64,000 nt of DNA. It comes from Thalassobacterium maritimum (GTDB taxonomy: Bacteria; Verrucomicrobiota; Verrucomicrobiia; Opitutales; Coraliomargaritaceae). The DNA lies in contig NZ_JARXHW010000003.1 in the NCBI RefSeq assembly GCF_031127805.1, forward strand, positions 124,001 through 188,000, in the 5' to 3' direction. Each line of letters starts with the position of its first letter. Positions within the stretch are counted from its first letter, which is position 1. The translations under genes were made by a program, and so were the position numbers. Shown here piece by piece: positions 19,260 through 28,882 of the stretch. Under the pieces are notes generated by a model. The model was given only the letters and a program-made list of their open reading frames with translations. It ran no database searches and had not been told where the DNA came from.

Positions 19260-22200
19260 TTAGATTTCATCTTCACTCAACCACCTAAAGCTGACGACTT
19301 CAAATCGTCGTCCAAAATCACTAGCTGAACTGGGTTCAAATGCATCATCCTCATCAGGCTCAACAGGGGCGACTGAGCGACGCACAACTGCTTCGCACCA
19401 AACTTGAGCGATTTGCTTTCCAGTAACTGGATCGAACGAATCTCCATACGAGCGAATTAAAAAAGTATCACCACGGACTGTCATGACAGGAGCGAGTCGC
19501 TGCAGCAAATCTGCCTGTAAAACGTATCCCGGAAAGCCAGCAGCTTGAAAATTAGTCTCCCCAAACACATCATAAAACCCGGGGTCTGTAAGACTATTAT
19601 CGGCACTGGCCGTGTAAGCACCAATCCGTTCTGCCCGATTCAAACCAAGTTCAGGATCGTCCAAAGCAGCCTGCAAAGCACCCATTTTACCTTCGGCACT
19701 GACTTCAACTTTTCGATTTACAAAATCTGCAAAAGATAGAAAGGGACCGCGCAGTTTTACCTGATCAACAATAGCTTGAGCCAAGTCGTAAACCTCTTCC
19801 TTCGTAAGCTCCCGCACCCCTTTCCAGAAATTCTCCTGGCCTGACAATCCGTCTAATCTGACCTTACCATGGTAGGGCCAACTGAAGCGAGAAACGACGA
19901 TTCCCCCATCCTCTTTCAAATAAGGGTTTCCTTGCCCATGTGCGTAAACAGGAACAGTTTGCTGGCTCAAACCTGCAAGAAAAGCAGTCCAAGCCTCCAC
20001 GGATGTTGAGTTTACATTAAACGCTCCATCGACCTCCAGGTAGCCAGCCATATGATGAAACAAATCATCGGAATCTGGATCACTATAACTGCCACGACTA
20101 TCCAAAAGCTCTTTGTTCAGCTCTTCAACATCATCACTATAACGATAACGACGATTCTGAAAAGGGACTGGCAAGGTCTTACCTCCTGCAATTTCACTAT
20201 TGGTCATTGTGACATCAGGCGCCTCACCTGCTTTAAAGGCCTTCAATTGCTCCGACGCAACCTCCTCCTTCGGATCTAATTGAACTACACCGGAAAAAAA
20301 ATAGCGATCCCACAACTTATCGTTAACCAAATAGGAAGTGTCAAAAATCTTAAAATTCTCATGCTCGACCGTGAAATCGTCATCTCTATTGTTGTATATT
20401 CGAGCTTTATGGCTGCTCGAACTAGTATCATCCAATGGAATACGAATATTCGCATATGAGTTACCGACCATATAGGTTGGGTCGAAATTATACCGCCCCA
20501 AATTAGCATGTTGCAAATTCCCCAAAGAATAAAGTGGCGCACGTGGGCGATCAAAAAGGATCACTTGAGATTCTCCTGCATTAGCAATTGAATTGCCCCA
20601 AAAACCATTGGCTCGATCAAAGTCTTCTACGAATAATGATGTATCATCACCCGAGTTAAAGAGACCATATTGATCGGGATTGTAAGTCGTGAACATGCTC
20701 AACAAAGGATAACCAATTCCCTCATCAAAACCGTCCCACTCCACGTTGGCATTAATGGCACGAATATTTGAGTCAATCAGATGTCGCCATGGCAATTCAG
20801 TCTCTTCCGTGGTTTTAAACCAATAGCCGACACTCAATACAGAATCCAAAGTCGCCGCATCTGAAAGGGAGCCGAAAGAAACTTCACTTTCAATCACATC
20901 TGAAGCCTTGGTAATATCTGGAAACAACTTACCAATGCTTGCTACAGAATTGGAAGATTTACCTGAGAATGAACCCATATTTAAACCTACACCAGATGAT
21001 TGATCCATCGTAAACTTAATTGAAAAGGGCGTGGCCGGGGCCCCGGGATCTGTTAATGACAGAAGCGCTAATGATTCTGCTTCAGTAAAGCCCCATGACT
21101 TCTGCTTTTGGATCGAGTTAACATGATGAGCCCCCTGCTTTCCACGATGGTAAGTAGCCACGCCACTCGCATAAACCCTCCCCTCACTCGCAGTTTCATG
21201 GCTCAAGGTAGAGACCATTCCCAAATGACCAGGCACATAAGGACTCAAATAAATAAACGCGTCGCTAACTTCATCAACTGTGCCATCGGACTTGGTATCC
21301 AGCGCAATTCCTTTAGCTCCATTTGAACCAGTTACAATTCGATCCGCGGCATAACGAGAGCTTGTCGGATCGATCCCTAAATAACGTGTCTCACCTGGCA
21401 ATAGAGTGAAATTTGAAATGTAAAAAACTACATTTCCAAATCCGTTATTAGGCATAATTTCGCGCAGTGCAAACTCAACGGGGTCCTGACCATCAATATC
21501 AATAGTCACTTTTGGATTCGCGGGCCAACTGATTTTGATTTTCTTGTCATTGTTTGACTCGATCTCAATTGCTACGTTATATGGATTGTAGAGACCGATG
21601 ATTGGATTAATTAAAAACTCCAAACCATGAGCACCGTTATTCAAGCCTAGGTTTAATTGCAGCCTTGATATAACTGGAGTCAACAAACTGCCGAATTGGT
21701 AATTATCAGAAATTGGCGATTTTCGAATGTAAATATTGCCAGGGTAATGCCCCCGATCTTGCGGAACGGTTTGATAAGGCAGACCAGATGACGTCAACGG
21801 CGACTGAGTGTATTTAGGATCATAGTGCTGCCAGCCTAAGTATTTAAGGAGACTGCTCGAATCACGTCCAGTATCGATTTCTTGCTCTCGAAAAGGCGTG
21901 AAATAAGGGGCTGAAATATCATTAAATGTATACGCTTCCTCCAAATCTATACTAGCTTTGATAGTCAACACATCTTCATGTAGAGTCTCCTTCTTCCATA
22001 GATAAGCTCGGCTCCGCCCAGCGGGAAGATACTGACGATAATAAGATCGTAGTATGTTCCAATTAGGCCCCCCAGTCTCCACACCATCAATGGCATTCGC
22101 CACCATTACATCATCATCAATAAAATAGAGCGGCTCATCACCGGAACCTGGGCTAGGATCGACGACAAAGTTATCGTCGAAAATTTTCCGATACTCAAAG

Positions 22201-23102
22201 GCTTGGGTCAAATCTCGCTTCAGTCCTCCGTTCTTCACGTCGACTAGCAACCCCGTAGACCAAGGTGAAAGCGCTCCAAAGTAACGATCCTCGACGATCG
22301 TGGACGACTCAGAAGAACTAGACGGTTGCGAGAGCATCACCGTGCTCGCAAGGTCTAGCAGTCGTGATACCTTTGAATCATTTGCTGGATACGACTCCAA
22401 ATCCTCCAAAACTTCCACTCCCGAACGCTGAGACATAGCAAACGAACTCGATAGTTCCATGAAATGACCACTATCCGCATTTTCATCCACAAGGTTTACA
22501 CCTGCTTTTGTATTCTCATCCGAGATCCAATAAGCGAAATGCTCCCGTTCCGAATCGGCAGATATAGATTCCTTCATGACTTGAATTTCCTCCCCCGGAG
22601 TCACCGAACGATTACGAACCATTGTGACCAGACTATCGGGGGACAGACTGGTTAAATCAGTAGACGGAACTAGATAATTCGCATCAGTATTATCCAAACC
22701 TGTATTTCCGCTCACGAGCCATCGCCCCTGCTTAAGTCTCTCTGTCGCACTGAGCCCCTCTAAGTCGCTCGTCGTATCCCAAATACCAACCCATTCTGGT
22801 GAAAAAACATCCACTCCAGTGCTCACACCATCACGACCTGGTGAAAAAATAGAAGCACGCGCAGAGACACGCCTGTCTTGCCCTGCCACCTTCTGTAACT
22901 CTCCTAAAGCAACCAACATTCCAAGGCGTGCATTCTCCCTCGCTTGATTCTGTGCCATCGAAAAGTTAGCACTCGTCACTTCAACACGAATCAGTGCCGT
23001 AACACTCAAGAGTAAAATAAGTATGAACGCCATAAGCGAAAGCGAAATGACAAGTGCAAACCCGCGAGTCGGCGATGGGGAGGCCTGGGAAATCAAAGGC
23101 AT
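19260..23102 (-). CDS. giant pilin-like protein, Verru_Chthon cassette protein A-like (copy 1)
   Basis: About 1280 residues from the ATG at 23102; a longer frame starts at TTG 23177. The chosen start gives a type IV prepilin-like leader: a short polar stretch, RG|FALVISLSLMAFILILLL, then TALIRVEVTSA, with the cut expected after Gly. The large exported remainder contains blocks shared with the product at 28883-32503: LLVDVKNGGLKRDL, LRSYYRQY, VDGAFNVNSTSVEAW, APVMTVRGDTFLIRSYG and VWCEAVVRR near the end. These features recall 'Verru_Chthon cassette protein A', from memory. It is followed by a small exported partner and is divergent from GH36, with an operator box between them. Its function is unknown; pseudopilin-like membrane insertion is inferred. 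Confidence 0.75.
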   Translation of the reverse strand: MPLISQASPSPTRGFALVISLSLMAFILILLLSVTALIRVEVTSANFSMAQNQARENARLGMLVALGELQKVAGQDRRVSARASIFSPGRDGVSTGVDVFSPEWVGIWDTTSDLEGLSATERLKQGRWLVSGNTGLDNTDANYLVPSTDLTSLSPDSLVTMVRNRSVTPGEEIQVMKESISADSEREHFAYWISDENTKAGVNLVDENADSGHFMELSSSFAMSQRSGVEVLEDLESYPANDSKVSRLLDLASTVMLSQPSSSSESSTIVEDRYFGALSPWSTGLLVDVKNGGLKRDLTQAFEYRKIFDDNFVVDPSPGSGDEPLYFIDDDVMVANAIDGVETGGPNWNILRSYYRQYLPAGRSRAYLWKKETLHEDVLTIKASIDLEEAYTFNDISAPYFTPFREQEIDTGRDSSSLLKYLGWQHYDPKYTQSPLTSSGLPYQTVPQDRGHYPGNIYIRKSPISDNYQFGSLLTPVISRLQLNLGLNNGAHGLEFLINPIIGLYNPYNVAIEIESNNDKKIKISWPANPKVTIDIDGQDPVEFALREIMPNNGFGNVVFYISNFTLLPGETRYLGIDPTSSRYAADRIVTGSNGAKGIALDTKSDGTVDEVSDAFIYLSPYVPGHLGMVSTLSHETASEGRVYASGVATYHRGKQGAHHVNSIQKQKSWGFTEAESLALLSLTDPGAPATPFSIKFTMDQSSGVGLNMGSFSGKSSNSVASIGKLFPDITKASDVIESEVSFGSLSDAATLDSVLSVGYWFKTTEETELPWRHLIDSNIRAINANVEWDGFDEGIGYPLLSMFTTYNPDQYGLFNSGDDTSLFVEDFDRANGFWGNSIANAGESQVILFDRPRAPLYSLGNLQHANLGRYNFDPTYMVGNSYANIRIPLDDTSSSSHKARIYNNRDDDFTVEHENFKIFDTSYLVNDKLWDRYFFSGVVQLDPKEEVASEQLKAFKAGEAPDVTMTNSEIAGGKTLPVPFQNRRYRYSDDVEELNKELLDSRGSYSDPDSDDLFHHMAGYLEVDGAFNVNSTSVEAWTAFLAGLSQQTVPVYAHGQGNPYLKEDGGIVVSRFSWPYHGKVRLDGLSGQENFWKGVRELTKEEVYDLAQAIVDQVKLRGPFLSFADFVNRKVEVSAEGKMGALQAALDDPELGLNRAERIGAYTASADNSLTDPGFYDVFGETNFQAAGFPGYVLQADLLQRLAPVMTVRGDTFLIRSYGDSFDPVTGKQIAQVWCEAVVRRSVAPVEPDEDDAFEPSSASDFGRRFEVVSFRWLSEDEI

Positions 23103-23212
23103 TGGGGAGGGGGAGTATAACGAGGCTTTAGATTGACCACAATTTGAGACAACTAGATCCAAGGAGAAGCATTTCAATAGGGTAATTTATAATATTTACA
23201 GAGCCCCCAAAC

Positions 23213-23227
23213 ACTGACTAAGTCAAG
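23213..23227. promoter_or_regulatory. putative operator of the GntR-fusion regulator, between divergent genes
   Basis: ACTGACTAAGTCAAG matches 13 of 15 positions of ATTGACTWAGTCAAT. It lies between the giant pilin-like gene and GH36. Its centre is 87 bases from the GH36 start, the same distance as the box at 16244-16258 from the propeller gene start. Confidence 0.6.
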
Positions 23228-23306
23228 TGAAAAATATTGAATACTCTTTGCATACTTTAGTGCAATTGCTCACTGACGAAGAACCACATCACTGAATAAC
23301 ACAATC

Positions 23307-25073
23307 ATGACAATCGCCGCCAAAAACCTCAAAATTGAATCGAAACAACCGGAACAAATAGAACACGCACATTGCACCGCACACGACCTAGCGCCTGGAT
23401 TGACGGAATTCAAAATAGCCATCCAATTTCAAACAGAAGTCACACCTGCCCCCGTTGCGATAGAATGGCTCATCCCACTGATCGACATCGCAGGTAAGTG
23501 GCACCCGCGCATCATGAGCGACCGCTCCATGACCGCCGACTGGTGTCAATACATCCAGAGCTACGCCACGCTAGGTGCACCAGTCTACAGCCTCTTTTCT
23601 GAAGGCGGTGAAAACCGCCAAACCTTTGCTCTCTCGGACGCAATCAACCCAATCGAAATCCGTGTTCAAGTCGAAGAAGACACTGCAGAGGTCAAATGTG
23701 AGGTGATCTTATTCAATGCCCCGACCGAAGCACTGGGCAGCTATACACTGACTATGCGTATGGACACACGCCCCACCCCGTATCATCAAGCACTGGAGAA
23801 TGTGGCAAAATGGTGGGAGTCGATGCCCGAGTATAAGCCCGCGTTTGTCCCAGACTCAGCCTTCGAGCCAGTCTATTCAACCTGGTATAGCTTCCATCAA
23901 GACCTAAGCGAAAGCTCTATCGAGGAGCAATGCGAGTGGTCAGTAAAGATGGGCTGTAAAACAGTGATCGTCGACGACGGTTGGCAAACCGAAGAAAGTA
24001 ATAAGGGTTATCAATTCTGCGGTGACTGGGAAATCGCACCGTCAAAGTTCCCCACGTTTAAGGCGCATGTGAAACGCATTCAAAATATGGATATGCGCTA
24101 CATGCTTTGGTTCTCAGTGCCCTATGCTGGTCGAGAAAGCGTCGCTTGGCAAAACTTCAAAGACCGCATGCTGCCAAAACCGTTTAGAAATGCGGACTGC
24201 TTTGACCCTCGCTACCCTAAGGTCCGCCGCTACCTCATTGATTTTTATCGAAAAGCAATCGAAGACTGGAAGCTCGACGGCCTAAAACTCGACTTCGTAG
24301 ATCAGTTTACTGCCGAGAGAGAAACTGAAAGTGCCGTTGAAAAAACTGACATGCGCTCAGTTCCCGCCGCTGCCGACCGCCTGTTATCAGACATGATGCT
24401 CGAACTACAGGCAATCAACCCAAACGTGTTGATCGAGTTTCGCCAAAGCTACATCGGTCCCGCCATGCGGAAATATGGCAACATCTTGCGCGCTCAAGAT
24501 TGCCCCAACGACGCTCTCAGCAACCGCATCCGCACCATCGATGTGCGACTACTGGCAGGGAACACAGCCGTCCACTCCGACATGATTATGTGGCACCGCG
24601 AGGAAACGCCCGAACGCGCCGCTCTACAACTCTGGGCCGCCCTCTTCTCCGTGCCTCAGGTCTCCGTTAAAGATAGTATGATTTCTCTGGAGCAGAACCA
24701 AATGCTTCGATTCTTCATGAACTTTTGGCTCAAAAACCGAGACCTACTCGTCAAGGGCGACTTAATCCCACTGATGCCACAATACCTTTACCCTATTGTC
24801 TATGCATCCAATGCCACAACACTCCTGGCAGCACTCTATCAGCCCGACCTAATCGTCCCCGTAGCAGATATCGGAACCCGCGCTTTCACTCTAGTCAACG
24901 CGACCGAAAGCGAGCGTGTAGTCATCGACCTCGGACAAGTAGCTCAATCCTATACCATCATCACATACGACTGCATGGGAAATACCACGGAGACAATACA
25001 GCTCAAAGAGACCTCCGGACTGCAAAAAATTAATGTCTGCCCAGCAGGGATCGCGGAATTCTCACAAACATAG
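23307..25073 (+). CDS. GH36-type alpha-galactosidase, cytoplasmic
   Basis: A protein of 588 residues with no signal peptide. An N-terminal beta domain is followed by a TIM barrel (from about residue 185, PVYSTWYSFHQDL, CKTVIVDDGWQTEE). The nucleophile region is WKLDGLKLDFVDQF, whose Asp lies in the K-x-D-F motif typical of GH36 and related clan D enzymes. The general acid is probably an Asp in ILRAQDCPNDA. It should release terminal alpha-galactose, or a related sugar, inside the cell. It is divergent from the giant pilin-like gene and shares its operator box. It is shorter than the other GH36 of the window (705 residues) and diverged from it, so the substrate may differ. Confidence 0.85.
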   Translation: MTIAAKNLKIESKQPEQIEHAHCTAHDLAPGLTEFKIAIQFQTEVTPAPVAIEWLIPLIDIAGKWHPRIMSDRSMTADWCQYIQSYATLGAPVYSLFSEGGENRQTFALSDAINPIEIRVQVEEDTAEVKCEVILFNAPTEALGSYTLTMRMDTRPTPYHQALENVAKWWESMPEYKPAFVPDSAFEPVYSTWYSFHQDLSESSIEEQCEWSVKMGCKTVIVDDGWQTEESNKGYQFCGDWEIAPSKFPTFKAHVKRIQNMDMRYMLWFSVPYAGRESVAWQNFKDRMLPKPFRNADCFDPRYPKVRRYLIDFYRKAIEDWKLDGLKLDFVDQFTAERETESAVEKTDMRSVPAAADRLLSDMMLELQAINPNVLIEFRQSYIGPAMRKYGNILRAQDCPNDALSNRIRTIDVRLLAGNTAVHSDMIMWHREETPERAALQLWAALFSVPQVSVKDSMISLEQNQMLRFFMNFWLKNRDLLVKGDLIPLMPQYLYPIVYASNATTLLAALYQPDLIVPVADIGTRAFTLVNATESERVVIDLGQVAQSYTIITYDCMGNTTETIQLKETSGLQKINVCPAGIAEFSQT

Positions 25074-25376
25074 CCTCCTGCGGTGACACTTTATACAAAA
25101 TCACAGACTTCTGTTGTAGGTTCATCCTACCAGCTAAAGTGACTAAAAATAATGACATCCATCCGGATGGGCATGACACTGTGATTTTTACAATCGTGGA
25201 CTTTAATCACATTGACACCTGGCCCATACCGGCCGCACTGCGCCTGCAGTTTGGGTCGAACCAACCGAGAGAGCACAGCAAACCCGGCTCAATTCTACGA
25301 CCGATTTTCCCAACCCTCGGTGCAGAGTTAGGATTGTGATTTTCCAGCTTAAATCCTCACGATCGAAAGCCTACGC

Positions 25377-25415
25377 AAAGGCCCAGGAAGGTTACGTAAC
25401 CGTTCTGGGCCTTTT
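25377..25415 (+). terminator. long hairpin with T tract, containing a LacI-type box
   Basis: Arms AAAGGCCCAG (25377-25386) and CTGGGCCTTT (25405-25414) pair exactly, and T residues follow on the plus strand. This looks like a terminator for the upstream GH36 transcript, though it lies about 300 bases past that stop. The space between the arms is filled by the palindrome at 25390-25401. Confidence 0.55.
25390..25401. promoter_or_regulatory. putative LacI-type operator before the SSS symporter
   Basis: GGTTACGTAACC is a perfect 12-base palindrome and the most symmetrical of nine GTTACRTAAC-like boxes in the window. It lies 137 bases before the symporter start. Confidence 0.6.
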
Positions 25416-25538
25416 AATCAATTTGCAAGGCATCACCGCTCAACAATATTTTGGTGGTTTGTTCAAGCTCACCTCGGCCCATGCCCGCGGGACATCCCAG
25501 CGAGCATACCAAGTGTTAATCGACAACACCACTCATAT

Positions 25539-27350
25539 ATGCATCTAGCTGCTATCACGCTTTCCCCACTCGACTGGTCCTTCTTGATCGGGTTCCTCGT
25601 CATCGCCCTAGGCATTGGTGCTTACGTAGCCAAGAAATCAGGCTCGAGCTCCTCGGAGTTCTTTCTGTCCGGACGTCACATGCCTTGGTGGTTGCTTGGT
25701 TTTTCCATGGTGGCGACCACCTTCTCCACCGATACGCCGAACTTGGTAACTGACCTGATCCGTAAAAATGGCGTCGCCGGCAACTGGGCTTGGTGGGCCT
25801 TCTTGATTACGGGTGTCGTCACGGTTTTCTTCTATGCTAAGCTCTGGCGTCGAACAGGTGTCTTGACCGACTTGGAGCTCTACGAAAAACGTTATAGCGG
25901 ACCTGCCGCCTCGTTCCTGCGCGGCTTCCGCGCGATCTATCTGGGTGTAATCGTCAACATTTTCATCATGGCTGCCGTCTCTCTGGCAGCGATCAAGATC
26001 GGCGAAACGATGCTCGGCTGGAATCAATACCAATCTGTCATCATCGCAATGGTGGTCACCGTGATCTTCTCATCCTTGGGTGGATTCAGAGGCGTGATCC
26101 TGACCGACTTCATTCTCTTCATCATTGCAATGGTGGGCTCCTTCGGCGCCGCGTATTTTGCGGTAACACATGAAGCCGTCGGCGGCTTGGCAAATCTCTT
26201 CGCGCACGAAAATGTCTCGGACAAACTATCACTATTTTTACCTGCAGGAGAAAGTGGCTTCGCTGCCTTTGCCGGCTTACTCATGGTGCCCTTACTCGTG
26301 CAATGGTGGAGCACTTGGTATCCGGGCTCCGAACCCGGCGGCGGTGGCTACATGGCGCAGCGCATGCTCGCGGCAAAGAACGAAAACCATGCCGTGGGCT
26401 CGGTGTTATTCTTCCAGATCGCTCACTATGCGATCCGTCCTTGGCCGTGGATTCTCGTGGCGCTCGCGTCGCTGGTCATCTACCCAACTGTTGGCGATAT
26501 TCAAGCGGCCTTCCCTGAAGCCACCAACGTCGCCAACGATAGCGGTTACTCCGCCATGCTGGTATTTTTGCCGCACGGTTGGTTGGGCTTGGTGCTGACA
26601 TCGCTCATCGCCGCATACATGTCGACCATCTCCACCCACCTCAACTGGGGCGCATCGTATGTGGTCAACGACTTCTGGAAAGTTTATGTCGAACCGGACG
26701 CCAGCGAGCGCAAACTGGTCTGGGTGGCGCGTCTGGCGACCGTCATCATGATGGTGCTGGCCGCAATCGTAGCCTTCAATTTGGACAGTGCCGCGAAAGC
26801 CTTTAACGTGCTGGTAGGGCTCGGCGCTGGAACCGGCAGTGTGCTAATGGCGCGTTGGTTTTGGTGGCGTGTCAATGCGTGGTCGGAAATCGTTGCCGTC
26901 ATTGCGGCAGCCCTGGTTGCGATCTTCTTCAACTTTACCAGCATGGGCCTCGCGTGGTCGGAATCGTTGGGCACTTGGGGCATCGCAGTTCAGGTGGCCA
27001 TCGTCACACTCGCTTGGGTGGGCGCCACACTAGCGACCGCACCGACCGATCTCGCCACTTTGAAAAGCTTCATCGAACTCGCCAATCCAGGGGGTCTCGG
27101 CTGGAAGCATGTGAAGAAAGAAATCGAGGACAAAGGCGAGACATTCAACATCACAGCGGAGCCGATCAATTTCCCGATCGCACTACTGGCAACACTCGCT
27201 GGCTGCTTCCTGGTCTATGGCCTTCTGTTTGCGACGGGCTATTTCCTCTACACCGACTACTTACTGTTTGGAGTCTGGCTCACTATCGCAATTGTATCGG
27301 GCCTCACCGTGAAATTCTGCTGGAGCAAACTGGTAAGCTCAAGTTCGTAG
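25539..27350 (+). CDS. sodium:solute symporter (SSS family), probable sugar carrier
   Basis: A protein of 603 residues with about 14 hydrophobic membrane segments and the pattern of the SSS (SLC5) family. This includes LSGRHMPWWLLGFSMVATTF near the N-terminus, where the first core helix forms part of the sodium site, and IFSSLGGFRGVILTDFILF in the middle. The stretch QWWSTWYPGSEPGGGGYMAQ resembles sugar-type members in this phylum. It should import a sugar or small glycan product with sodium at the inner membrane. A LacI-type box lies upstream and a strong inverted repeat after the gene. Its GC-richer, less AT-biased sequence contrasts mildly with the neighbours. The substrate is not known. 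Confidence 0.9.
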   Translation: MHLAAITLSPLDWSFLIGFLVIALGIGAYVAKKSGSSSSEFFLSGRHMPWWLLGFSMVATTFSTDTPNLVTDLIRKNGVAGNWAWWAFLITGVVTVFFYAKLWRRTGVLTDLELYEKRYSGPAASFLRGFRAIYLGVIVNIFIMAAVSLAAIKIGETMLGWNQYQSVIIAMVVTVIFSSLGGFRGVILTDFILFIIAMVGSFGAAYFAVTHEAVGGLANLFAHENVSDKLSLFLPAGESGFAAFAGLLMVPLLVQWWSTWYPGSEPGGGGYMAQRMLAAKNENHAVGSVLFFQIAHYAIRPWPWILVALASLVIYPTVGDIQAAFPEATNVANDSGYSAMLVFLPHGWLGLVLTSLIAAYMSTISTHLNWGASYVVNDFWKVYVEPDASERKLVWVARLATVIMMVLAAIVAFNLDSAAKAFNVLVGLGAGTGSVLMARWFWWRVNAWSEIVAVIAAALVAIFFNFTSMGLAWSESLGTWGIAVQVAIVTLAWVGATLATAPTDLATLKSFIELANPGGLGWKHVKKEIEDKGETFNITAEPINFPIALLATLAGCFLVYGLLFATGYFLYTDYLLFGVWLTIAIVSGLTVKFCWSKLVSSSS

Positions 27351-27403
27351 GAATAGAGTGCTCTTCGGCGAGTATCGGGAGATGATTCGTATCGAAAAAT
27401 TAA

Positions 27404-27451
27404 TTACCAGCGTCGTCGGTTGCCGAAGTCGACAACCGACGACGCTGGTAA
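27404..27451 (-). terminator. 19-base perfect inverted repeat between convergent genes, probable terminator
   Basis: TTACCAGCGTCGTCGGTTG (27404-27422) pairs fully with 27433-27451 across a 10-base loop. On the minus strand it is followed by TTAATTTTTC, so it suits the end of the sulfatase gene at 27480. Confidence 0.7.
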
Positions 27452-27479
27452 ACTGGCAGGACAAACAAACGCCTGCGCT

Positions 27480-28835
27480 CTATTCGTATTCCCACTTGTG
27501 CAGCCACGGATCATTGGTTTCAGCCTGAAACTTTTTGATTTTCGCGCAGAAGGACTCCACGAGCTCTTGGTATTCTGGCTGGTCGGCCAAATTGGTCAGC
27601 TCGCCCGGATCAGCCTCTAGATCGTAGAGTTCAAAACAAGGGCGGTGCAAATAATCGGCTACCCGACGCTCACCGAAGCAGCCGTCTTCAACTCCACGAA
27701 ATGGCGACCAGGTGGCCGAATCCCATAGATCGCTGGCAAAGGAAAATGTGAGCGGGTGCGCCACGTTCCAGATGAATTTGTGCTTATGTGAACGCACCAC
27801 ACGCATCGGATAGTAGTTGGTGATTTCGTGAAAGGTATGCGATGCGTAGATCTCTCTGCGGGTCCAATCAGCTGGCCGATTCTCCAACAGCGCACGGAAT
27901 GACTGACCAAACATGGGTTCGGATTTTTCGACGATTCCGGCATAATCCAAAATCGTCGGTGCGATGTCATACCAGGCGATCAAGCCATCTTGCTCAACAC
28001 CACCTTGCTCTTGGGCTGGCGACTTTATGATACAGGGCAACTGCATCCCCGGATCATAGAGCGTCGTCTTACTGCCAGGAAAGGCTGCGCCATTGTCCGC
28101 GAGATACACAATCAGCGTATTATCATAGACCCCTTGCTCTTTGAGCACTTCCATTAAGCGCCCCACTCCACGGTCCAGTCGGCTGATGCTCTGATAATAC
28201 TGCGCCAGTTCCGCTCGCGTGTGCTCGTTATCCGGTAACCACGACGGCACGATCACCTCCGCCTCGTCGTAGACTTGTTCCTCATCGCCCGGAAAGGATT
28301 CGTCTGGGTTGCCAAAATCATTGGGTTTTAGCGAATGCCCCGACTTGGAATTGCCCGTCCGGTGCGGATTGTAACTGCACCAGTAGAGGAAGAACGGTGA
28401 ATCCTCGCCGACAAAGTCGGTGCAGGCCTCTGCCATGCGCACATCGTCTCTGAGATAAGTATGCTCACCGAGTTGCGTCTGGAAGGGGTAAACGGACTCT
28501 GGGGCGAAATGCTTTTTACCAATGCAGCCCGTTCGGTAGCCCGCCTCATTCAAGAGGCGCGGCAAAGTCACCACATCATCAAAACAGGCAAAGTGATGCT
28601 GTCCATGCGTGTGCCCATAAGTACCGTTGCTATGGTTATGATTCCCCGTCAGCATTGCAGAACGACTCGCCGCACACGAAGGTGTCGTACAGAAGGCTTG
28701 GTTAAATAGCACCCCTTCGGCAGCTAGGCGATCTAGATGAGGAGTCTGGATGACGGGATTGCCGTAGCAGCCTAAGGCTTCGCGGCCATGGTCATCGGAG
28801 ACAATGAATACAATATTCGGAGGTATATTTTGCAT
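27480..28835 (-). CDS. type I sulfatase, apparently cytoplasmic
   Basis: About 451 residues from the ATG at 28835; a longer frame starts at TTG 28907 and would overlap the upstream gene. The N-terminus enters directly into the sulfatase fold (NIVFIVSDDHGREALGCYG, with metal-binding Asp residues). There is no signal peptide. The signature SCAASRSAMLTGNHNH has the C-x-A-x-R core whose Cys is converted to formylglycine. YLADNGAAFPGSKTTLYDPG is the second metal and substrate region. It should remove sulfate esters from a sugar taken up into the cell. It is a close paralogue of the exported sulfatase at 41187-42611. It follows the giant pilin-like gene after 47 bases on the same strand, and a hairpin terminator follows. 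Confidence 0.9.
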   Translation of the reverse strand: MQNIPPNIVFIVSDDHGREALGCYGNPVIQTPHLDRLAAEGVLFNQAFCTTPSCAASRSAMLTGNHNHSNGTYGHTHGQHHFACFDDVVTLPRLLNEAGYRTGCIGKKHFAPESVYPFQTQLGEHTYLRDDVRMAEACTDFVGEDSPFFLYWCSYNPHRTGNSKSGHSLKPNDFGNPDESFPGDEEQVYDEAEVIVPSWLPDNEHTRAELAQYYQSISRLDRGVGRLMEVLKEQGVYDNTLIVYLADNGAAFPGSKTTLYDPGMQLPCIIKSPAQEQGGVEQDGLIAWYDIAPTILDYAGIVEKSEPMFGQSFRALLENRPADWTRREIYASHTFHEITNYYPMRVVRSHKHKFIWNVAHPLTFSFASDLWDSATWSPFRGVEDGCFGERRVADYLHRPCFELYDLEADPGELTNLADQPEYQELVESFCAKIKKFQAETNDPWLHKWEYE

Positions 28836-28882
28836 AATAAAAAAACAGCAAGCTAAAGCAGTACCTACGCACTGATGCTCAA

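Larger units (their letters stand above)
25074..25538. other. 465-base intergenic region upstream of the SSS symporter
   Basis: No gene is supported here; two short frames (25139-25339 and 25336-25548) have no recognisable content. It holds a small hairpin (GTAGG-TTCAT-CCTAC), a 12-base palindrome CCATCCGGATGG, and a long hairpin at 25377-25415 that contains a LacI-type box. Confidence 0.5.

Noticed and set aside
25139..25548. Two small plus-strand frames before the SSS symporter
   Set aside because: No start signal, no recognisable product, and they cross the hairpin and operator box.
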